DNA of 11,505 nt from Deltaproteobacteria bacterium. Its GTDB lineage: Bacteria; Desulfobacterota; GWC2-55-46; DRQE01. The stretch lies in contig DAOVKH010000031.1 in NCBI GenBank assembly GCA_030631875.1, positions 1 through 11,505 on the forward strand, read 5' to 3'. The notes under the pieces were generated by a model that worked only from the letters and a program-made list of their open reading frames with translations, made no database searches and was not told where the DNA came from. Shown here in pieces: positions 1 to 7,520 of the stretch (position 1 is its first letter; each line of letters starts with the position of its first letter). Position numbers and translations under genes: made by a program.

Positions 1-1
1 C

Positions 2-205
2 ATGAATATAGAAAAGGCGTTACGCCTTATAGCGGGTATCTTTATATTAGCGAGCCTTGCTCTGTCGAGGGTGCACCATGAGTATTGGCTCTTCTTTACG
101 GCATTCATAGGATTGAACCTTCTCCAATCGGGCATTACGAACTGGTGCTTGATGATGAATATACTGAAGGCCTTTGGCCTTAAGAGTTGTTGTAAAGAAT
201 CTTAA
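2..205 (+). CDS. Small two-helix membrane protein, DUF2892 (YgaP transmembrane-domain-like)
   Basis: This is a 67-residue inner-membrane protein of the DUF2892 family, related to the membrane domain of the rhodanese YgaP; its biochemical role is unknown. The start MNIEKALRLIAG, a first helix at about residues 7-22, a short HHEY loop, a second helix at about 28-45 and the following NWCLMM segment (Cys49) match the family pattern and its usual length of about 65 residues. The C-terminus carries a vicinal cysteine pair (Cys63-Cys64), which could bind metal or be redox active; that is inference. The ATG lies one base inside the window, so its ribosome binding site and any promoter cannot be seen. 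It sits 13 bases before the RND exporter gene and is probably the first visible gene of that operon. Some family members are fused to sulfur-transfer domains, but none is present here. Confidence 0.8.
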   Translation: MNIEKALRLIAGIFILASLALSRVHHEYWLFFTAFIGLNLLQSGITNWCLMMNILKAFGLKSCCKES

Positions 206-210
206 AAGAA

Positions 211-218
211 GAGGTGAG
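211..218 (+). promoter_or_regulatory. Strong Shine-Dalgarno site that sets the RND exporter start
   Basis: GAGGTGAG directly precedes the ATG at 219 and matches the extended anti-Shine-Dalgarno complement (GGAGGTGA) at seven positions, with four bases between GAGG and the ATG. The upstream in-frame ATG at 174 has no such site and lies inside the preceding gene, so 219 is the preferred start. Confidence 0.75.
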
Positions 219-2525
219 ATGAAGAAGCTCATAGGCGCACCCATAAGGTTTTCGATTAATTACCCAAAGACGATCATAGCCGTCTATGTCATCTTAACGC
301 TTATATTTATATCATTCATACCGAGCGTTAAGGTCGATACCGACCCTGAGAATATGTTGTCCAAGGACGAGCCCGTACGCTTGGCCCATAGTGAAGCGAA
401 GCGTGATTTTGCTTTATATGACTCCATAGTCGTAGGTGTCGTCGATGATGAGAGCACAGAGGGTGTATTCCTTCCCGAGACCCTACTCAGGATAGCGCGC
501 GTTACCGAAGGTATACTTAAGATAGAGGGTGTTATCGCGAGTGACGTCTTTAGCCTTATCACAACAGACGATATATCTTCCGATGGTGTTCTGCTTACCA
601 TAGAGCCGTTGATGGAAACGGAGCTTCTATCTAATGCCGATGCCCTTCGGGTGCGCGACCGTGCCTTGGATAATCCCATACTTAGAGACATGCTCGTCTC
701 GGCCGACGGCAAGGCCGTCTTGATATCCGTCCCCATAAAGGAAAAGAGCGAGAGCTATAGGATATCTCTTGAGATAGAGGAGATTATAAGAACTCACGGC
801 GGCAGCGAGGATTATCACCTCGCAGGCCTGCCCATCGCCGAAGATACATTCGGCGTAGAGATGTTCAAGCAGATGGGTGTGAGTGCGCCTTTGGCAGGGC
901 TTATCATAATGCTCATAATGTTCTACTTCTTCAGGAGCGCGCCGCTTGTCATAGCATCGATGGCCGTAAGTATTATGACCGTCGCCTGGTCGATGGGCTT
1001 TCTCATAGGGGCCGGCTATACGGTTCATATAATGAGTTCGATGATACCGATATTCCTGATGCCCGTCGCGGTGCTCGACTCCATCCATATATTGAGTTCA
1101 TTCCACGAAAGATTCCCCGTATCTAAGGATAGGCGAGAGGCGTTGGAGGGTACGATAGATGAACTCCTAAGCCCGATGATATTTACATCTATAACCTCTG
1201 CCGTAGGTTTTGCAGCACTCATGCTTACACCCATACCGCCGGTCAGGGTCTTTGGAGGGTTCGTTGCATTCGGTATTATCGTAGCGTGGTTCATGACGAT
1301 GACCTTCTTGCCTGCCGTTATAATGCTCTTGCCCGTAAGCACGTTAAAGAGCTTCGGGGCGAAGGTTACTGAAGGCCGCCATACATTGCAGTTGCGTATA
1401 GGTGCCTTTGCCACGAAGCGCGCCAAATGGATATTGGCACTTGCGGCTGTCGTACTCATTGTCTCCATATACGGCATTACGCGCACTAACGTAAATGATA
1501 ACCCTGTTAAGTGGTTTGAGAGCTCTCATCCCATACGTGTAGCCGACAAGGTATTGAACGAACACTTTGGCGGAACCTACATGGCATACCTCATACTGGG
1601 CGGCAGTGAAGAAGGCACCATGAAACGCCCCGAGGTCTTAGGCTACATAGAGAGCCTTCAGGGACATATGGATTCCTTAGAGAGTGTCGGTAAGACCACA
1701 TCCGTAGTGGACGTTATAGAGAAGATAGGCTACGAGCTCTATGACGGCGACGAGAGCAAGGCGCGCGTGCCCGAGGATTCAAAGACCGTGGCGCAGTATT
1801 TATTCTTGTATGAAATGTCGGGAGACCCCGACGATCTCTATCATCTGATAGACCCGACACTGAGCAAGGTTAATATATGGGTTCAGCTCAAGAGCGGCGA
1901 TAACGAAGATATGAAGGCCGTCGAGCTTTCGGTTAGGGATTACATGGCGGCAAACCCTCTGCCTATGGGCATAGAGGCAAACTGGGCTGGGCTTACCTAC
2001 CTGAATGTAGTCTGGCAGGATAAGATGGTCGGCGGTATGCTTAAGTCGCTCGGTAGCGGTGCTGTCGTAGTATTCCTGATGATGGCCTTCCTCTTTCGCT
2101 CGCCGCTATGGGGGTTGATATCGATGTTGCCTTTGACTTTGACCATCGCCTTCATATACGGGCTCATAGGCTTTAGCGGTCAGGATTATAATATGCCGAT
2201 AGCTATACTTTCATCTTTAACGCTTGGCATATCGGTGGACTTTGCCATACACTTTGCGCAGAGGATGCGCCAGGTTCGAAGAAAGGCTGAGGGCGCAGAC
2301 GATTGGAGTAAGTCCGTTAGCGTAATATACGGAGAGCCTGTGAGTGCGATACTCAGAAACATGCTCGTCATATCGGTGGCCTTCCTGCCGTTATTCTTAT
2401 CGTCGCTCATGCCGTATAAGACGGTCGGCTTCTTCTTTGCCGCCATCATGACCGTCAGCGGAGCTACGACACTTGTACTACTTCCATCTGTGATGACTTT
2501 ATTTAAGAGGCAACTGAAACTTTAA
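219..2525 (+). CDS. RND-superfamily exporter, MMPL-type (HAE3-like), inner membrane
   Basis: This 768-residue protein is an RND-superfamily permease of the MMPL/COG1033 type, expected to use the proton gradient to move lipids or other hydrophobic molecules out of the inner membrane. It has the duplicated RND layout. TM1 is at about 17-36, followed by a periplasmic domain to about 215 and a helix bundle at about 220-370. A second half follows, with TM7 at about 402-422, another periplasmic domain to about 605 and a final bundle at about 606-765. Each bundle holds an intramembrane acidic residue in the expected place: Asp287 in PVAVLDSIHI and Asp674 in GISVDFAIHF, likely proton-relay residues. 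At about 770 residues it is shorter than the roughly 1000-residue AcrB-type drug pumps and fits the MMPL/HpnN-like class. It is followed after 14 bases by a LolA-like gene and then a barrel gene. The family call is firm; the substrate is unknown. Confidence 0.93.
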   Translation: MKKLIGAPIRFSINYPKTIIAVYVILTLIFISFIPSVKVDTDPENMLSKDEPVRLAHSEAKRDFALYDSIVVGVVDDESTEGVFLPETLLRIARVTEGILKIEGVIASDVFSLITTDDISSDGVLLTIEPLMETELLSNADALRVRDRALDNPILRDMLVSADGKAVLISVPIKEKSESYRISLEIEEIIRTHGGSEDYHLAGLPIAEDTFGVEMFKQMGVSAPLAGLIIMLIMFYFFRSAPLVIASMAVSIMTVAWSMGFLIGAGYTVHIMSSMIPIFLMPVAVLDSIHILSSFHERFPVSKDRREALEGTIDELLSPMIFTSITSAVGFAALMLTPIPPVRVFGGFVAFGIIVAWFMTMTFLPAVIMLLPVSTLKSFGAKVTEGRHTLQLRIGAFATKRAKWILALAAVVLIVSIYGITRTNVNDNPVKWFESSHPIRVADKVLNEHFGGTYMAYLILGGSEEGTMKRPEVLGYIESLQGHMDSLESVGKTTSVVDVIEKIGYELYDGDESKARVPEDSKTVAQYLFLYEMSGDPDDLYHLIDPTLSKVNIWVQLKSGDNEDMKAVELSVRDYMAANPLPMGIEANWAGLTYLNVVWQDKMVGGMLKSLGSGAVVVFLMMAFLFRSPLWGLISMLPLTLTIAFIYGLIGFSGQDYNMPIAILSSLTLGISVDFAIHFAQRMRQVRRKAEGADDWSKSVSVIYGEPVSAILRNMLVISVAFLPLFLSSLMPYKTVGFFFAAIMTVSGATTLVLLPSVMTLFKRQLKL

Positions 2526-2539
2526 AAGAGGGGGCTGTT

Positions 2540-3349
2540 ATGAGGGCAATATACTTTAAAGTATTGATGGTGCTACTCGGTGTAATCTTTCTGCCAAGCC
2601 TTGCCGTAGGCGAAGATAAGATTACGGCAGACGATATAATAGACCGCGCGAGTTTGGCGAATTACTACGCAGGCGACGACGGTACGGCAAAGATTGCCAT
2701 GAAGATAACCGACAGAGCAGGGCGCGTGCGTACGCGCGAGCTTACTATGTTGAGGCTCGACATTGAAGACGGCGGCGAGCAGAGGTTCTACGTATACTTT
2801 AGAGAGCCTTCGGATCTGACGGGCATGGTCTTCATGGTCGCTAAGAAGGTCGGCGCGGACGACGACAGGTGGCTCTACGTGCCGGCCGTCGATATGGTCA
2901 AGCGTGTCGCGGCAAAGGATAAACGCTCGAGCTTCGTCGGCTCGCACTTCACATATGAGGACGTATCCGGGCGAGACACCTCCGATGACGTACATGAATT
3001 GGTAGGTATAGAAACGGTCAATGATAGAGCGGCTTACCAGATAAAGAACACTCCAAAGGATGTGGCCTCGGTAGAGTTCTCTTACTATACGGCCTACATA
3101 GATAAGGATAACTTTCTTGCCCTAAAGGCCGAGTATTACGACAAGGCGGGAAGACTCTATCGAACCGTCACGGCCGAAGAGGTCTCGGTAATAGACGGTG
3201 TGCCGACAGTTACTAAGGGGCGCGTAAGTGAGGTTGACGGCGGCGAGACGACGGTAGAGTTCACAGATGTTCGCTATGATGTCGGGCTTTCGGAGTCTAT
3301 ATTTACGGAGCGGTATTTAAGACGGCCTCCGAGGAAGTGGCTTAAGTAG
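2540..3349 (+). CDS. Periplasmic outer-membrane lipoprotein-sorting protein (LolA-like)
   Basis: This 269-residue secreted protein belongs to the LolA-like 'outer membrane lipoprotein-sorting protein' family (PF17131 type). Its fold, a half-barrel around a hydrophobic cavity, carries acyl chains through the periplasm in LolA and LolB. A Sec signal peptide covers residues 1-24 (hydrophobic stretch 8-21, likely cut after AVG). There is no lipobox cysteine, so the mature protein should be soluble and periplasmic. The family hallmark SSFVGSHFTYEDVSGR lies at 130-145, preceded by WLYVPAVDMVKRV, and the length is normal. A GAGGGGG site about five bases upstream of the ATG supports the start. The gene begins 14 bases after the RND exporter and ends 4 bases before the barrel gene. 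It most likely shuttles the exporter's hydrophobic cargo, or works with the exporter, between the two membranes. It is not LolA itself: no LolCDE genes are nearby. Confidence 0.88.
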   Translation: MRAIYFKVLMVLLGVIFLPSLAVGEDKITADDIIDRASLANYYAGDDGTAKIAMKITDRAGRVRTRELTMLRLDIEDGGEQRFYVYFREPSDLTGMVFMVAKKVGADDDRWLYVPAVDMVKRVAAKDKRSSFVGSHFTYEDVSGRDTSDDVHELVGIETVNDRAAYQIKNTPKDVASVEFSYYTAYIDKDNFLALKAEYYDKAGRLYRTVTAEEVSVIDGVPTVTKGRVSEVDGGETTVEFTDVRYDVGLSESIFTERYLRRPPRKWLK

Positions 3350-3353
3350 ATCT

Positions 3354-4625
3354 ATGCGACTTACGCAAAAGATAAAAGTTCTTATCGTAGTGGTGGTCTC
3401 TTTATTTTTTTCTCTCTCCATTGCCGAGGCAGGGGTTAGCGGAGGTTTTATAGAGAGCGCTGGGAGCTTTAAATTTGGCGACGATAAGGCCGAGAAGAAC
3501 GATACCAACCTATTGGAGTTGCGCGCGCAGTTAAGGTACAGAGCCTACCCTGAGATATTGGAAGAATATTCGGGCGAAGCCTTCATTAAGTTTGAAGTCT
3601 TGGCCGACGGCTACGACGAGAGTGTTTCACCGATCGTGCGTGAGGGTTGGCTCTCTTTAAGCCCCGTAGATTTTATGGACATTAAGGCAGGTCGTCAGAT
3701 TGTAACCTGGGGCACAGGCGACATGCTCTTTGTAAATGATCTATTTCCAAAGGACTACCTCTCGTTCTTCATAGGCAGGGACGACGAGTACCTAAAGCTC
3801 CCGATAGACGGCCTTAAGGTATCGCTCTTTGGTGAAAAACTCTCGACCGACATTATCGTAATGCCGGTCTTTACGCCGAATAACAGCCTCATCGGTGAGA
3901 GGCTCTCGATATTTGATCCCATCAGCGGGCGCATCGCAGGCGAAGAACTCGACAGGTTTTACGAGATGCCACCTAAGACACCTCGCAACCTTGTGACTGC
4001 TATTCGGGTATATAGAAGCTATAGGGGGGTAGAGTCGGCTCTTTACTTTTACGACGGATTTTATGGTGAGCCCAAGGGAATCATCGACCCTCTAAGAGAA
4101 CGCTTCTTTTATCCGAGGCTTAGGTCTTATGGCGCGAGCCTTCGAGGAGCACTCTTCGGCGGTATCGCTAATATTGAGGGGGCTTACTATGATTCGCGCG
4201 ATGACAGCGACGGCAGTAACGCGTCGGTGGAGAATTCGAGCATGAGGGTCTTGGCAGGTTTCGAGAGAGAACTTCCTCGAAACATAGGGCTTGGCCTTCA
4301 GTATATGGTCGATAAGTTGCTCGACTACGGCGCATATAAGAGAAACTTAGATCCTACCGCTAAGGCAAGAGATGAGTTTCGAAGCCTTCTGACCGTGCGC
4401 CTTACAAAGCTCCTAATGGCCGATACGCTAAGGCTTTCGTTATTTAACTTCTATAGCCCAACAGATAGCGATGATTACCTTAGGATATCTGCGGCCTATG
4501 ATATTGATGATAATATTAAAGCAACGCTTGGCGGAAACTTTTTTACGGGTAAATACGATCATACGGAGTTTGGTCAGCTCGAAGGGAATGATAATCTATA
4601 TCTTAGAGTTAGGTATAGTTTTTAG
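3354..4625 (+). CDS. Outer-membrane beta-barrel protein, DUF1302-like partner of the RND exporter
   Basis: This 423-residue protein is very probably an outer-membrane beta-barrel. A signal peptide occupies residues 1-26 (MRLTQKIKVL, a Val-rich core, cleavage after AEA). The rest has alternating polar and nonpolar strands, and the C-terminus ends LRVRYSF, with the terminal Phe that the BAM machinery recognises. The most conserved-looking block, at 113-146, contains GRQIVTWGTGD, NDLFPKDY and FFIGRDDEY; I recognise this from barrels encoded beside RND/LolA-like genes (DUF1302-like). It starts only 4 bases after the LolA-like gene. The nearest purine-rich site, GAGGAAG at 3331-3337, is too far away at 16 bases, so translation is likely coupled to the gene before. 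The role as channel or receptor for the exporter's cargo is inferred from position. Barrel localisation is well supported; the family name is less certain. Confidence 0.75.
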   Translation: MRLTQKIKVLIVVVVSLFFSLSIAEAGVSGGFIESAGSFKFGDDKAEKNDTNLLELRAQLRYRAYPEILEEYSGEAFIKFEVLADGYDESVSPIVREGWLSLSPVDFMDIKAGRQIVTWGTGDMLFVNDLFPKDYLSFFIGRDDEYLKLPIDGLKVSLFGEKLSTDIIVMPVFTPNNSLIGERLSIFDPISGRIAGEELDRFYEMPPKTPRNLVTAIRVYRSYRGVESALYFYDGFYGEPKGIIDPLRERFFYPRLRSYGASLRGALFGGIANIEGAYYDSRDDSDGSNASVENSSMRVLAGFERELPRNIGLGLQYMVDKLLDYGAYKRNLDPTAKARDEFRSLLTVRLTKLLMADTLRLSLFNFYSPTDSDDYLRISAAYDIDDNIKATLGGNFFTGKYDHTEFGQLEGNDNLYLRVRYSF

Positions 4626-4630
4626 TCTTA

Positions 4631-5467
4631 TTAGAGTTCTATCTCGCTGTCGCACGAAACGGCAAAGCAATCTATCTTTGCGTCTTCCTTAGAGAGTAGT
4701 TCCTTGGATGCCTTCTCTATGGCATCGACACCGTCGTCGTCTCTATCCTGATTGTGGTGGAAGAGTCCGAGAGTTTTGACACCTGCTTCCTTAGCGAGCC
4801 TTACGGCATCTGTGTAGGTAGAGTGCCCCCAACCTTCGCGGTAATCTTCGGGTGTGTACTCGGCGTCGTGTATGAGCAGATCCGCGCCCTCTGAGAACTT
4901 TACGTATTCGTCGAAGCCGAGCCCCGACGGATGGGTAAAACTTAATTCATTATCCGTTAGAAATACGAAGCTCTTACCGTCTTCTTCGAGTCTGAAACCG
5001 ACGCCAATATTTGTGTGGTTAATCGGAAGAGTTGTAATCTTTATAGAGCCGACATTGAAGCCTTCGGCCTCTGTCTCGTGAAATTCGATATTCGCGGCTA
5101 TATCTTCGAGTTCAACGGGGAAGTACGGCGCGGTCATCGTCTTTTCTATCACACCCTTTATGTAGTTTTGTGTCGTCGTTGGGCCTTTTACGATTATCTT
5201 CGCTTCTTCGTGGTATATGGGTTTGAAGAACGGGAAGCCAGAGAGGTGATCCCAGTGCGGGTGCGTGAATACTACGTTAATATCAGATATGCGGCCTTCG
5301 GCGAGAAGGCGGTTTCCAAGCCTTCGTATGCCGGTGCCGGCATCTATCACGATAAGGTCGCCCTCAGAGCTCACGACCTCAATGCATGTAGTATCGCCAC
5401 CGTACTTTAGGTACTCTTTGCCGGATACCGAGATTGAGCCTCTCGATCCCCAGGATCTGATTAGCAT
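4631..5467 (-). CDS. Metallo-beta-lactamase-fold hydrolase
   Basis: This 278-residue cytosolic protein is an MBL-fold metal-dependent hydrolase. The N-terminal pattern GSRGSISVSG followed by YGGDTTCIEV is typical of a subgroup that resembles cyclic-nucleotide phosphodiesterases and RNase Z-like enzymes. Metal ligands are visible: THPHWDH (His69, His71, Asp73, His74), His151 in INHTN, the bridging Asp172 in LTDNE, and a C-terminal histidine at FHH (237-238). A further GHST (His215) and HDAEY (200-204) are also family-like. There is no signal peptide and no extra domain. The ATG has AAGGA about ten bases upstream. It is transcribed toward the exporter operon, and the two stop codons are separated by 5 bases. 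Its own promoter lies at 5504-5531, so it need not share the larC transcript. The substrate cannot be read from the sequence. Confidence 0.87.
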   Translation of the reverse strand: MLIRSWGSRGSISVSGKEYLKYGGDTTCIEVVSSEGDLIVIDAGTGIRRLGNRLLAEGRISDINVVFTHPHWDHLSGFPFFKPIYHEEAKIIVKGPTTTQNYIKGVIEKTMTAPYFPVELEDIAANIEFHETEAEGFNVGSIKITTLPINHTNIGVGFRLEEDGKSFVFLTDNELSFTHPSGLGFDEYVKFSEGADLLIHDAEYTPEDYREGWGHSTYTDAVRLAKEAGVKTLGLFHHNQDRDDDGVDAIEKASKELLSKEDAKIDCFAVSCDSEIEL

Positions 5468-5503
5468 CTTTATAAGTGTCCTTACGTGGAGTAAAAGTAC
5501 CTT

Positions 5504-5531
5504 ATTATAACATATCGTTTTATATAGTCAA
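5504..5531 (-). promoter_or_regulatory. Sigma70-type promoter of the MBL hydrolase gene, with extended -10
   Basis: Read on the minus strand, TTGACT (5531-5526) is followed after 16 bases by a perfect TATAAT (5509-5504). A TG one base before the -10 gives TGTTATAAT, an extended -10. Transcription would start near 5497, leaving a leader of about 30 bases that contains the AAGGA site. The promoter lies wholly in the 81-base gap between larC and the hydrolase gene. Confidence 0.7.
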
Positions 5532-5540
5532 TTGGATATG
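5511..5540. repeat. Short inverted repeat overlapping the MBL gene promoter
   Basis: CATATC at 5511-5516 and GATATG at 5535-5540 are perfect 6-base inverted arms separated by 18 bases. One arm abuts the extended -10 and the other lies just upstream of the -35. The placement suits a regulator site straddling the -35, but 6-base arms in an AT-rich gap can occur by chance. Confidence 0.3.
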
Positions 5541-5548
5541 TGGTGGGT

Positions 5549-6748
5549 TTATTTGCGCGTTTTTTCCTTTACCTGAGTTCTGCTTCTCAGGCTCTCTCTT
5601 GCGCTATCCATTATCTCCTTTAGCGCGATACCTTTCTTCTCGGCCAGGAGCTTGCAATCTTCGTACTCAGGGGCGGAGTTTACGAGCCGTCCGTTCAGGT
5701 AGGAGAGTTTTACGCCAACCTTGCCGTACGGTGTCTTAATCATCTTTATCTCTCGCGCGAGGCAATCCCGTTCGACCCTATAGGAACGCACGCCGATGGA
5801 TGTAGATTCAGTGAAGATTACCTCTAAGAGAGAATCTTTAAGCTTCTCTTCCGTGATGACGGTTATGAGCATACCCATACGTGTCTTCTTCATCTGCACG
5901 GGGGTTATGTAAGCGTCGAGCGCGCCTTCTTTAAGGAGACGTTCAATTAAGTAGCCGCCTATCTCCGGGGTCATATCATCTATGTTGGTCTCAAGAACTA
6001 TTGCGGATTGGGAATCTGACTCCGGGGTAGCTGTCATCTCTCCAAGGACGACTCGAAGGATGTTCGGTATCTCCTCAAAGTCCTTGCCGCCGACACCGTA
6101 GCCTATCTTTTCAATGACCATTGCCGGCATCGGGCCGAATTCTTTTACAAGGGTTTTGGCTATGACCGCACCGGTCGGGGTCGTGAGCTCCATGGCGACG
6201 GGTGAGGGCTTTGTCGGAATGCCGCGCATAAGCTCTATCGTGGCAGGGGCCGGTATGGGCATCGTACCATGCATGGTACTAACAAGCCCAGAGCCGAGCG
6301 GTATAGGGGATGAGTATATGGCATCGACCTTAAGGTCGATTATAGCGATAGCAACGCCGACTATATCGACGATGGAGTCCACGGCTCCGACCTCGTGGAA
6401 GTGAACCTTCTCGGCGCTGATTCCGTGCACAGAACCTTCGGCTATTGCCAAAGTTTTAAAGATTTCAATGCTCAACACCTTTACTTCTTTTGCGAGCTTG
6501 CTTTTTTCGATAATTTTTTTTATATCTTTGAATGTACGGTGGTGCTTGGATTCGGTCGTACGTACCTTGAACCTAACGCCCTCGATGGCGTGCCTGCGTT
6601 CAAGTGTGGTCTTTATTGTATAATTGCTTAAACCGAGCTTCTTGAGTTCGCGTTTTATCTTTTTTATGTCGACACCGAGGTCTATTAGGGCGGCCATTGT
6701 CATGTCACCACTGATGCCTGAAGGGGAGTCGAAGTAGAGTATTCTCAT
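5549..6748 (-). CDS. larC: LarC, nickel insertion enzyme for the nickel-pincer nucleotide cofactor
   Basis: LarC is the CTP-dependent cyclometallase that inserts nickel into the pyridinium dithiocarboxylic nucleotide, the last step in making the nickel-pincer cofactor of lactate racemase-type enzymes. The 399-residue protein starts MRILYFDSPSGISGDM, the hallmark LarC N-terminus. It also has the HFHEVGAVDSIVDIVG block at 116-131, the SSPIPLGSGLV / HGTMPIPAPAT block at 146-169, and LTTPTGA at 188-194. The C-terminal LarC2 domain runs from about 250 (LETNIDDMTPE, VQMKKTRMG). It is one uninterrupted frame, unlike Lactiplantibacillus plantarum larC, which needs a programmed frameshift. A His-rich stretch at 68-70 (KHHR) is short. 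AAGGA at 6755-6759 overlaps the larB stop codon and lies six bases before the ATG, indicating coupled translation. No larE or larA is present in the window. Confidence 0.95.
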   Translation of the reverse strand: MRILYFDSPSGISGDMTMAALIDLGVDIKKIKRELKKLGLSNYTIKTTLERRHAIEGVRFKVRTTESKHHRTFKDIKKIIEKSKLAKEVKVLSIEIFKTLAIAEGSVHGISAEKVHFHEVGAVDSIVDIVGVAIAIIDLKVDAIYSSPIPLGSGLVSTMHGTMPIPAPATIELMRGIPTKPSPVAMELTTPTGAVIAKTLVKEFGPMPAMVIEKIGYGVGGKDFEEIPNILRVVLGEMTATPESDSQSAIVLETNIDDMTPEIGGYLIERLLKEGALDAYITPVQMKKTRMGMLITVITEEKLKDSLLEVIFTESTSIGVRSYRVERDCLAREIKMIKTPYGKVGVKLSYLNGRLVNSAPEYEDCKLLAEKKGIALKEIMDSARESLRSRTQVKEKTRK

Positions 6749-6758
6749 CGTTATTCCT

Positions 6759-7505
6759 TTAGCTGTTCATTAGGCTTGCCGCGTAGGCGGCTCCAAAGCC
6801 GTTATCTATATTTACGACCGTTATGCCCGAAGCGCAACTGCTTAACATAGCAAGGAGTGTCGTTATGCCTTTAAGGTTAGCACCGTAACCGACACTTGTC
6901 GGGACGGCTATGACCGGCCTCGATACGAGCCCTGCTATAACGCTTGGCAGTGCCCCTTCCATTCCGGCTACGACTATCAATACGTTGGCGCTGAAGATAT
7001 CTTCTTTTTTGTGTAGCAGTCGGTGTATGCCGGCTACTCCTACGTCGTACATGTGGCCGACGTCGTTGCCCATGGCCTTGGCCGTAACGACGGCCTCTTC
7101 GGCTACTGCCATGTCGGATGTTCCTGCCGATACGACGAGTATCCGCCCGCGCCCGATTTCTTTTATAGGGTGGGTCTCTATGAAGAACGTTCGTGCGACG
7201 TCGTTGTATACGCCTTTACTAAAGTTTTTCTTAAGGGTAGCGGCCTTTGCGTCATCGATTCTTGTGATAAGGACGTTTTCGCCCTTCTTTACCATTAAGC
7301 GCGAGATATCTCTTGTCTGTTCAGCGGATTTACCTTCGCCGTATATTACCTCAGGGAAGCCTTGCCTGAGAGACCTGTGCGTATCTACCGTCGCGAAGCC
7401 CAAGTCTTCAAAGGGGAGTTGTTTTAGTTCTTTAAGTGCAGAGGCTATATCGGTCTTGCCGTTCTTTACGGCCTTAAGGAGTTCTTCTATGGATTTAACA
7501 TTCAT
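6759..7505 (-). CDS. larB: LarB, nicotinic acid adenine dinucleotide carboxylase/hydrolase (nickel-pincer cofactor)
   Basis: LarB starts nickel-pincer cofactor synthesis: it carboxylates the pyridinium ring of nicotinic acid adenine dinucleotide and cleaves the phosphoanhydride, giving the mononucleotide that LarE then thiolates. The 248-residue protein has the normal length. The N-terminal part shows ELKQLPFEDLGFATVDTHR (27-45) and EVIYGEGKS (52-60). The PurE-like domain begins near 119 with RGRILVVSAGTSD and contains HMYDVGVAGIHRL (151-163), VVAGMEGALPSV (178-189) and VPTSVGYGA (201-209). Cys224, in LSSCASGITVVNIDNGFGA, aligns with the catalytic cysteine reported for L. plantarum LarB (Cys221). 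The gene starts 15 bases after the cheA stop codon, with only a weak GAGTG site before the ATG, and ends 10 bases before larC. It therefore appears to ride on the chemosensory transcript. Confidence 0.95.
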   Translation of the reverse strand: MNVKSIEELLKAVKNGKTDIASALKELKQLPFEDLGFATVDTHRSLRQGFPEVIYGEGKSAEQTRDISRLMVKKGENVLITRIDDAKAATLKKNFSKGVYNDVARTFFIETHPIKEIGRGRILVVSAGTSDMAVAEEAVVTAKAMGNDVGHMYDVGVAGIHRLLHKKEDIFSANVLIVVAGMEGALPSVIAGLVSRPVIAVPTSVGYGANLKGITTLLAMLSSCASGITVVNIDNGFGAAYAASLMNS

Positions 7506-7520
7506 CGCACTCTTGCTTTC

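Noticed and set aside
174..218. In-frame upstream ATG that would extend the RND exporter by 15 residues
   Set aside because: It overlaps the DUF2892 gene, lacks a ribosome binding site and adds a basic tail before a normal family N-terminus. The ATG at 219 has a strong GAGGTGA site.
4604..4638. TTAGAGTT occurring twice near the convergent stop codons
   Set aside because: It is an 8-base direct repeat in AT-rich sequence, with one copy inside each coding end; it forms no hairpin and has no evident function.
4471..4692. 73-codon frame spanning the end of the barrel gene and the end of the hydrolase gene
   Set aside because: It covers the convergent ends of two supported genes, has no ribosome binding site and no recognisable protein features.
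5532..5551. Possible terminator after larC
   Set aside because: No GC-rich stem with a T-run is visible downstream of the stop codon on the minus strand; the region holds the next promoter instead.
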